DNA of 8,748 nt, taken from contig JBFIPX010000142.1 of the NCBI GenBank assembly GCA_041609895.1, forward strand, positions 1 to 8,748, written 5' to 3'. The position numbers and the translations under genes were made by a program. The notes beneath the pieces are model-generated. The model was not told the origin of the DNA. It was given only the letters and a program-made list of their open reading frames with translations, and did not search any database. Positions 1 through 5,083 of the stretch are shown here, piece by piece. Position 1 is the first letter of the stretch; each line of letters begins with the position of its first letter. This DNA is from JAHHLP01 sp041609895 (GTDB lineage: Bacteria > Bacteroidota > Rhodothermia > Rhodothermales > JABDKH01).

Positions 1-1
1 C

Positions 2-1132
2 CCCCTCCTATTCCTCGTTCCTTTCTGGAGCCAGTACATCCTTCCGATCTATCCACTTGACGGTGCTTTTTATTGGATTGGGACGGTCCTGATGTGCCTC
101 ATTGTTTCGACATTTCTCAACAACTGGGTCCGCTCGGTTCTGACCAACTCGGAGCTCATCTTTGTGCTTCTGGCGTGCATCGTATGGCTTCTCGTAGCGG
201 CAGACACCGTCTTTTCGACGTTCTACCTGAATCTCTTCTCCTATTTTCTCTTTACCAATCTCCTTGAGGGCGACGGGATGCTGATGCTCCTCTCGGCTTC
301 GTCGGCAGTCTTTGTTCTGGTTCTTTCCAGTTTCAGCCTCTACAACAGTCTGATCCGATCCAGCTACAGGTTGATTCCAAGCCGGAGGGGCTGGCGCATT
401 CTAGATCGGCTCGTCGGGTCAAGCCGAACCGGGGCGCTCGCTCTGATGGAAGTGAAGCTCATGTGGCGAAACCGTCGCCCCCGACACTATCTCCTCATGT
501 CTGTGCTGTTCTCGACTGCTTACCTGCTCTTCTTACTTATCAATCCGAATACCTCGACCGGCGCAATCTTTGGTGCGGTCATCGGTCTCTTTGCTTCCGG
601 CGGCTTCGTACTCAACTACGGTCAACTGATGTTCGCTTGGGAAAGTACTTTCCTAGACGGTTTGGTTGCACGAAATCTTCGTTTTGAGGACATAGTCAAA
701 GCGAAGTTTTTGATTCTGCAGTCCTCCTGTCTCATACTCTTCTTGTTCAGTTTACCTGTGTTCGTCCTTCTGCGACCAGAGCTGATTCCCTTGCACGTCG
801 CGTTTCTCTTCTACAACATGGGTGTGACGACTGTGCTCATCATGTTGCTTGCTATTCGAAACCGTAGAAGAGTCGATATACAAAAAGGAGGAAGCTTCTT
901 TAACTACGAGGGGTTTTCGGCGGCACATTGGATTTGGCTTTTTCCTGTGGCCGTTCCGCCCACCGTGGTATTGTATATTCTTCGAGGCGATTTGCAGACG
1001 TCGATGATCATCATTGTCTTTGCCGGCCTGGCTAGCATGGTCGGGATCAACCAGTGGGTGAACTTTTTCGCTAATCGCCTCCACCGGCAACGCCATCCGA
1101 TGTTGGCAGGGTTTAGGTCATATGGACGTTGA
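2..1132 (+). CDS. ABC transporter permease, DUF5687-like (5' end outside window)
   Basis: Integral-membrane protein, probably the membrane half of an ABC transporter; the substrate is unknown. The reading frame is open from base 2, and upstream of the first in-frame ATG (base 92) it still encodes hydrophobic, plausible protein, so the true start lies before the window. About 376 residues are visible. They form repeated hydrophobic segments (roughly 11 in total) separated by short Arg-rich loops. In the middle is the segment MEVKLMWRNRRPRHYLL, the 'E-K-x-x-x-R-N-R/K-R-P-R' pattern I associate with DUF5687 proteins of Bacteroidota. The stop at 1130-1132 lies inside the following ATPase gene (11-base overlap), which implies co-transcription and a shared complex. 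The C-terminus is a basic cytoplasmic tail (NRLHRQRHP). The family assignment comes from motif memory and the neighbour, not a search. Confidence 0.8.
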   Translation, partial: PLLFLVPFWSQYILPIYPLDGAFYWIGTVLMCLIVSTFLNNWVRSVLTNSELIFVLLACIVWLLVAADTVFSTFYLNLFSYFLFTNLLEGDGMLMLLSASSAVFVLVLSSFSLYNSLIRSSYRLIPSRRGWRILDRLVGSSRTGALALMEVKLMWRNRRPRHYLLMSVLFSTAYLLFLLINPNTSTGAIFGAVIGLFASGGFVLNYGQLMFAWESTFLDGLVARNLRFEDIVKAKFLILQSSCLILFLFSLPVFVLLRPELIPLHVAFLFYNMGVTTVLIMLLAIRNRRRVDIQKGGSFFNYEGFSAAHWIWLFPVAVPPTVVLYILRGDLQTSMIIIVFAGLASMVGINQWVNFFANRLHRQRHPMLAGFRSYGR

Positions 1133-1832
1133 GATTACGGGTCTCGAGAAACGCTTCGGTTCCACCGTTGCTCTCAGGCTGCAGGAGCTTGTGATCGAGT
1201 CAGGCGAGACGTTCGGGCTGGTCGGAAGCAACGGCGCGGGCAAGACCACCTTCCTGCGCCTTGCACTAGATCTGCTCCGGCCTTCTTCTGGAGGCGTCCT
1301 CGTGGATGGACATGAGGTTACCAGGTCGTTCGGGTGGAAAGCGTCCACCGGCTCCTACCTCGACGAAAGCTTTCTGATCGAATTCCTCACGGCCGACGAG
1401 TACCTTGCCTTCGTTGGAGGAGCGTATGGGTTCAGCCCGAGGGAATGCCTGGAGATGTTGAAGCCGTACCAGGCCTTTTACCCTGAGGAGACGTTCGGAG
1501 AAACGAAGCTCTATATCCGAGAGATGTCTGTCGGCAACCGAAAGAAAATCGGCATCATCGCTTCGATGTTCATGGCACCCAGATTACTGATACTTGACGA
1601 ACCGTTCGCCAACCTCGATCCGCGTTCCCAAATAAGACTGAAGGCGTTGCTCCGAACGCTAAACGAGAACATGGGCACGACGATGATTATCTCCAGCCAC
1701 GACTTACTGCACGTAACCGATGTGTGCAAGCGGATCGCGATTCTCGAGCGTGGAGAGATCGTCAAAGACATGAATACCTCGGAAGGTACCCTGATCGACC
1801 TGCAGAAATACTTCTCGGCAGAGGCCGTCTAG
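1122..1832 (+). CDS. ABC transporter ATP-binding protein
   Basis: Cytoplasmic ATPase of 236 residues that should power the overlapping upstream permease. Visible motifs in order are: Walker A GSNGAGKTT (about 35-43), an ABC signature in the divergent form MSVGNRKK (135-142, in place of LSGGQ), Walker B LLILDEP with catalytic Glu160, D-loop ANLDP (163-167) and the switch His193 in ISSHDL. The Q-loop region reads GSYLDES (about 77-83), with Asp or Glu where Gln is usual. Length and layout match the single-domain ATPases of two-component ABC-2-like exporters. The ATG at 1122 overlaps the permease stop, so translation is probably coupled. The stop (1830-1832) lies two bases from the stop of the convergent gene, leaving no room for a conventional intergenic terminator. 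The substrate cannot be read from the sequence. Confidence 0.93.
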   Translation: MDVEITGLEKRFGSTVALRLQELVIESGETFGLVGSNGAGKTTFLRLALDLLRPSSGGVLVDGHEVTRSFGWKASTGSYLDESFLIEFLTADEYLAFVGGAYGFSPRECLEMLKPYQAFYPEETFGETKLYIREMSVGNRKKIGIIASMFMAPRLLILDEPFANLDPRSQIRLKALLRTLNENMGTTMIISSHDLLHVTDVCKRIAILERGEIVKDMNTSEGTLIDLQKYFSAEAV

Positions 1833-1834
1833 GA

Positions 1835-2284
1835 TCATGGAGGCGTACGTGCGCTGACCCGCCTCAGGATCGCACTGACAGCAAAGCGGGTTTCGTCGTC
1901 CACCACTGTTACTTCTTCCGCAACCGCCAATCCATTACCGATCGCATCCGTAAGCTGTTCGGCAGCCTCGAGTTGGGTACCCCGGAAAGTGCCGTCAACA
2001 GTGCCCACAAAGATCCAGCCTCCATCGCGGATCTTATCGGAAATCCCCACCGCGAGCTCGATCGACTCAATCCACGAAGTGTTCTCGAGATTGACGATGC
2101 CCCAGTCGTATGAAGAGCCCACGCGCAGTTTTTCGGGTAGCGCCTGATCAACTGTAAACCCCAGTCGATCCAGGTCCCGCACCAGATCGTCATCCGCAAG
2201 CGCGACAACCGACTGCCCCGGTGGCACCGCAGCCATTGTTCTGAGAAGCTTTCGCGTCAGACGTTGTTTGGCGCCTTTAGACAC
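1835..2284 (-). CDS. small SAM-methyltransferase-like protein lacking the SAM-binding loop
   Basis: About 149 residues, function unknown. The chosen start is the GTG at 2284-2282, whose first base is the last base of the upstream TAG stop (TAGTG), a typical stop-start coupling. An ATG at 2323 in the same frame is possible and would add 13 residues (about 40 bases of overlap). The outline resembles a short class I methyltransferase: an N-terminal helix, then AVPPGQSVVALADDD where families usually have 'VPPG-x-x-VLDLGCGxG', then a 'LxRLGFTVD' helix-strand, 'YDWGIVNLENTSW' like strand 4, and 'IRDGGWIFVGT' like the 'LkpGGxlxi' strand-turn. The glycine-rich SAM loop is replaced by acidic residues, so methyl transfer seems unlikely. 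Strand 4 and the GG turn argue for the fold, but this is an inference. It is co-transcribed with the ferrochelatase homologue. Confidence 0.62.
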   Translation of the reverse strand: MSKGAKQRLTRKLLRTMAAVPPGQSVVALADDDLVRDLDRLGFTVDQALPEKLRVGSSYDWGIVNLENTSWIESIELAVGISDKIRDGGWIFVGTVDGTFRGTQLEAAEQLTDAIGNGLAVAEEVTVVDDETRFAVSAILRRVSARTPP

Positions 2285-3534
2285 TACCAGACTTCGCCTG
2301 CGGGGCCGCTTCCTGCCCTCCATTCGCGCGCTCGAATACTCGGGCTGCACACCTGACAGCGTCCATCCGATTCGTATCGCATCCGATCGTCGGCCGACGG
2401 ACGACCGCCGATCCCGACCGAGCGCCGAGACGCAGAAAATGCAGATCCCGTGCCAAGACGAATGTGGTCCGTCACGATGTCTGCAAGACCCGCAATGAAC
2501 TGGGGATGGCAGTTCATTGCGTTGGCTACTTCGAAGAACTCGATGCCTGATTCGTTCACCTCCTGCCGCAACGCTATGTCCAACGTGTAAGCAGTCCACA
2601 GATGATCGGTGGCCAAACCGATAGGAACGACAACGACGGACCTGACACCTTCCGCACCGAGCTTCAAAAGAACCTGGCTTGTTTCGGGATGTCCGCTGTC
2701 AGTCTCCGAATGGGGAACGTCGTAATACGTGAGATGGCTCGCTGTCTGTTCACGCGCAGACATCACGCGCTGACTTGTCTCTCGCACATGAGCGCAAAAA
2801 GAATCGTCGCTCCTGAAGTGGCCCCCGATCGATGGGTGCTCGGCGGAAAACACAATATGAGTGGCTGCACGTAAGCGCCGAGGCACTCGCTGCAGAGCTT
2901 GGTCAATTCGATCACTCAAGGCCTGTATGTAACCCGGATGTGCAGCATACTCCACCACGGCGGTGGTTGAGATGGGCTTAGGGTCTCGCGACAATAGCGC
3001 GGACCAATAGGCTAGCGATGAACCGGTCGTGGCCGTTGAATACTGCGGATAAAGCGGCAGAAGGACTGTGTGCGTTATACCGTCGGAGTGCATCCTTCTC
3101 ATGGCGTCGCTGGTGTCGGGCAATCCGTACCGCATGGCGATGTAGGTTTTGAACCGAATTCCGTGTGTTGCGGACGCACGACCATTCAGCTCCTCCTGAA
3201 GCGCCGAGGCCTGCTCGCGAGTAAGTCTGTTGATAGGACACTCGCCACCTATCTGCTCGTAGTCCTTCCACAACAGCCTGGCACCAGCCTTTGCAGCAAG
3301 CCTTACAAAAAGATGTCGGCCAAATCGAACTCGTAGTCGTTCCAGAACGGGATCCATCCACCGGCGATAGAGGAACGACTCGACATCGGCGCGATTTGTC
3401 GGGCCTCCCAAATTCAACAGAACGACTCCAATCCTGTCTCCGTGCGTCACCTCCACGGGACCCGACGGGAAAAATGTACCCGACTGGACCCGAGGATCAG
3501 TTCTATATCGCAACAGAAATTGCCGAGGGGTCAT
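2284..3534 (-). CDS. ferrochelatase-family protein with substituted catalytic residues
   Basis: HemH-family protein of up to 416 residues. True ferrochelatases insert iron into protoporphyrin or coproporphyrin. Family landmarks, numbered from the ATG at 3534: VVLLNLGGP (37-45), IGGECPIN (95-102), MRYGLP (134-139), LLPLYPQYSTATTGSS (158-173), VVVPIGLATDH (301-311) and NCHPQFIAGLADIV (341-354). The catalytic His of the usual FSAH motif is Glu232 here (FSAEHP). The catalytic Glu of the usual DHxE motif is Trp313 (DHLWT). The usual VGPxxWLxP loop is also absent. The reading frame is continuous across all these sites, so a sequencing frameshift is unlikely. An unconserved tail of about 55 residues carries a CQVC motif (393-396). 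The start is uncertain: no clear ribosome site precedes 3534, and GTG codons at 3456 and 3450 would give a more usual N-terminus. The gene symbol is withheld because activity is doubtful. Confidence 0.85.
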   Translation of the reverse strand: MTPRQFLLRYRTDPRVQSGTFFPSGPVEVTHGDRIGVVLLNLGGPTNRADVESFLYRRWMDPVLERLRVRFGRHLFVRLAAKAGARLLWKDYEQIGGECPINRLTREQASALQEELNGRASATHGIRFKTYIAMRYGLPDTSDAMRRMHSDGITHTVLLPLYPQYSTATTGSSLAYWSALLSRDPKPISTTAVVEYAAHPGYIQALSDRIDQALQRVPRRLRAATHIVFSAEHPSIGGHFRSDDSFCAHVRETSQRVMSAREQTASHLTYYDVPHSETDSGHPETSQVLLKLGAEGVRSVVVVPIGLATDHLWTAYTLDIALRQEVNESGIEFFEVANAMNCHPQFIAGLADIVTDHIRLGTGSAFSASRRSVGIGGRPSADDRMRYESDGRCQVCSPSIRAREWRAGSGPAGEVW

Positions 3535-3604
3535 TCGATTCAGAAACGCTACTTATCCAACGCCGAAGTACATTACGCACGTGATCGGCACTTGGGTAAG
3601 GATC

Positions 3605-3982
3605 ATGAGTGCCTTTTCAGTGGATTTCGCGCTAAATCCTCAAGCGCTGCATGAGACCTCTTTATCGAAACCATTGCACGCCATGACAATAGTGGAATTC
3701 TCGGCCCACAGCGATCGACTCTTGGAGCGCGTCGACCAGCAAATCATGCAACTTGCCGAGGGCGGTGCGGGAGCGAAGTTCATATTGGCAGGCCAGACGG
3801 CGTACCGTAAGCTCTGCACCGCCATATCCGTCAGAAACCAAAGGGGGAAAGGCACTTTCGAAACGTACAACTACCTGCCGATTGTCATCGATCCGTTTCG
3901 CGACGACGGCATATGCGTAGTTCCCTCACCCCGAGATTGCGCTGAAGGGGTCGAGGTCTATCGGGTTGATGCGGCAGACTAG
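3605..3982 (+). CDS. hypothetical protein, about 125 residues
   Basis: I do not recognise this protein. It is soluble, with no signal peptide or membrane segment. The N-terminal half is polar with a helical heptad-like stretch (SDRLLERVDQQIMQLAEGG). The C-terminal half holds strand-turn elements: KFILAGQTAYRKL, then YLPIVIDPFRDDGICVVPSP, ending EVYRVDAAD. That half loosely recalls the C-terminal region of HK97-type capsid proteins ('...p.v.d......i.v.d'), but no other phage gene is nearby and I would not assign it. Start choice: ATG at 3605 follows AAGGA with only 2 bases of spacing, while an in-frame GTG at 3581 would add eight residues (VIGTWVRI). The gene is divergent from the ferrochelatase homologue across roughly 70 bases. 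It converges on the pseudouridine synthase gene, and the two stops share the tetranucleotide CTAG. It is probably real because both neighbours leave exactly this gap. Confidence 0.6.
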   Translation: MSAFSVDFALNPQALHETSLSKPLHAMTIVEFSAHSDRLLERVDQQIMQLAEGGAGAKFILAGQTAYRKLCTAISVRNQRGKGTFETYNYLPIVIDPFRDDGICVVPSPRDCAEGVEVYRVDAAD

Positions 3983-4704
3983 AACCCGTCGATACACGCC
4001 GTCCATTGCCTAAGCCTGGCAGCTATGGTTTCGCGCAGGGACGGCGGTAGTCTCCACGAATCGGGCGGCATCGCACACCAACCGATTCGTTTCCTCAGCG
4101 TCGGATGATCCACTTCGAGCAAGCAGCAGTGGAGGCCAATGTTTCGCCCGTCAAGCTCGGTTTTGGATCCATATCTTAAGTCGCCGACTATCGGATGGCC
4201 GGCCTCCGCCAATTGAAACCGAATTTGATGCTTTCTTCCGGTCCGCAAATCGATTTCGAGCAGCGTCTGACCGTTCCGCTGATGCAACGAGTGCCACGAA
4301 AGAACGGCAGTAGCTGAACGGGCATCACCCTCGCTCCCCTTCTCCACACCTCTCCCGCGTTTCCGTATCAACGATTTCATAGTGCCGGCACCATCCATAT
4401 CTCCCTCTACCAAGGCGAGATATTTCTTGATAACCGTACGCTCGCGAAACTGTCGAGCAAGTCGGGCCGCGGCCTTTGACGTCCTGGCGAAGAGCATTAC
4501 GCCGGACGCAGGACGATCAAGCCGATGAACGAGTCCGATGTAGGCGCGCCCCGGTTTGTCGTAACGTTTTTCGATGTACGACCTGCACCACGTCAGCAGG
4601 TCAGGATCACCGGTAGAATCCGCTTGACTCAGAAGTCCAGCAGGCTTTGCAACCGTGAGCAGGTGGTTATCGCAGTACAGTACCTTAGGAGAAGAGTCAG
4701 TCAA
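3979..4704 (-). CDS. RluA-family 23S rRNA/tRNA pseudouridine synthase
   Basis: Converts a specific uridine in rRNA or tRNA to pseudouridine in the cytoplasm; the target base cannot be told. From the TTG at 4704 it is 241 residues. The catalytic motif GLVHRLDRPASGVML carries the nucleophilic Asp at residue 63. Other family landmarks are 'VLYCDNHLLTVAKPAGLLSQ' at the N-terminus, KKYLALVEG, and RTGRKHQIR (154-162), then HPIVGDLRYG. It has no N-terminal S4 domain, so it belongs with the short RluA-type enzymes. Start: an ATG at 4773 would give 264 residues but forces a 62-base overlap with the preceding gene. The TTG at 4704 (or 4707) sits just after GAGGG, which overlaps the upstream TGA, and homology begins right there. 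It is last in the CotH-MmcQ-RluA unit. Its stop shares CTAG with the convergent orphan gene. Confidence 0.92.
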   Translation of the reverse strand: MTDSSPKVLYCDNHLLTVAKPAGLLSQADSTGDPDLLTWCRSYIEKRYDKPGRAYIGLVHRLDRPASGVMLFARTSKAAARLARQFRERTVIKKYLALVEGDMDGAGTMKSLIRKRGRGVEKGSEGDARSATAVLSWHSLHQRNGQTLLEIDLRTGRKHQIRFQLAEAGHPIVGDLRYGSKTELDGRNIGLHCCLLEVDHPTLRKRIGWCAMPPDSWRLPPSLRETIAARLRQWTACIDGF

Positions 4705-4707
4705 CAA

Positions 4708-4713
4708 TCCCTC
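4708..4713 (-). promoter_or_regulatory. ribosome binding site of the pseudouridine synthase gene
   Basis: GAGGGA on the minus strand overlaps the TGA stop of the MmcQ/YjbR gene (4714-4712). It lies 4 bases upstream of the TTG at 4704, counting from GAGGG. It argues for the TTG start rather than the ATG at 4773, and for translational coupling between the two genes. Confidence 0.5.
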
Positions 4714-5071
4714 AAGGTTGAGGAGTAGCCCGGGGACGCCGACCCCGCGGCAGCTTCGCCACCACGAGTTCATAAGAATGTCTCACTAGCTCGACAATCA
4801 TATCGTCCGAGACATCTCCATCTAGTGCAATGGTATTCCAGTGCCTCTTGTTCATGTAGTAGCCCGGAAGAACGGACGTATACTGTTCTCGTAACTCGAG
4901 TGCTCGCGCGGGATCGCACTTCAGATTAGTGCGGTATGGTGGAGCATCAACATTGAGCGTTGCAAACATGCGACCGCCAACTTTGAATACAGCAACGTCA
5001 GGCCCAAACGGAAATCCTTCCGTTGCCTCGGGCATATCCATCACGACATCGTAGTAGCGATCTATACGCAC
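4712..5071 (-). CDS. MmcQ/YjbR family protein
   Basis: Small cytoplasmic protein of 119 residues from the GTG at 5071, the usual length for the MmcQ/YjbR family (CyaY-like fold, often labelled DNA-binding; the biological role is poorly defined). Family features seen: N-terminal YYDVVMDMPEATEGFPFGPD, 'VAVFKVGGRMFATL', 'NLKCDPARALELRE', and the characteristic 'VLPGYYMNKRHWNTIALDG' followed by 'ELVRHSYELVVAKL'. The C-terminus is basic (RGRRPRATPQP). The longest ORF reaches upstream to 5317, but that part is CotH coding sequence read in another frame and shows no family similarity. A GAGGTG ribosome site 6 bases before 5071 settles the start. The site overlaps the CotH stop, so the gene is probably co-translated with CotH. 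No functional link between the two is evident. Confidence 0.9.
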   Translation of the reverse strand: MRIDRYYDVVMDMPEATEGFPFGPDVAVFKVGGRMFATLNVDAPPYRTNLKCDPARALELREQYTSVLPGYYMNKRHWNTIALDGDVSDDMIVELVRHSYELVVAKLPRGRRPRATPQP

Positions 5072-5077
5072 AGCCGG

Positions 5078-5083
5078 CACCTC
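5078..5083 (-). promoter_or_regulatory. ribosome binding site of the MmcQ/YjbR gene
   Basis: GAGGTG on the minus strand overlaps the CotH TGA stop (5084-5082) and lies 6 bases upstream of the GTG at 5071-5069. This near-ideal Shine-Dalgarno element decides the start in favour of GTG 5071 over GTG 5080 or the far-upstream ATG. Confidence 0.65.

Noticed and set aside
2285..2599. N-terminal extension of the methyltransferase-like gene up to an ATG at 2599 (254 residues in all).
   Set aside because: The first 92-105 residues are the ferrochelatase coding sequence read in another frame, with low-complexity Arg/Ser/His-rich content. The TAGTG junction at 2284 is a better start.
2284..3534. Ferrochelatase homologue as a frameshifted pseudogene.
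   Set aside because: The frame stays consistent on both sides of each altered catalytic motif and family motifs recur to the C-terminal helix, so point substitutions rather than a frameshift explain the differences.
3578..3583. CACGTG palindrome in the divergent gap between the ferrochelatase homologue and the orphan gene, as an operator.
   Set aside because: Six bases is too short to be meaningful alone, and it includes the candidate GTG start at 3581.
3605..3982. Assignment of the orphan protein as a phage capsid gene and the region as a prophage remnant.
   Set aside because: The resemblance is only a loose strand pattern, and no portal, terminase, tail or integrase genes are present in the window.
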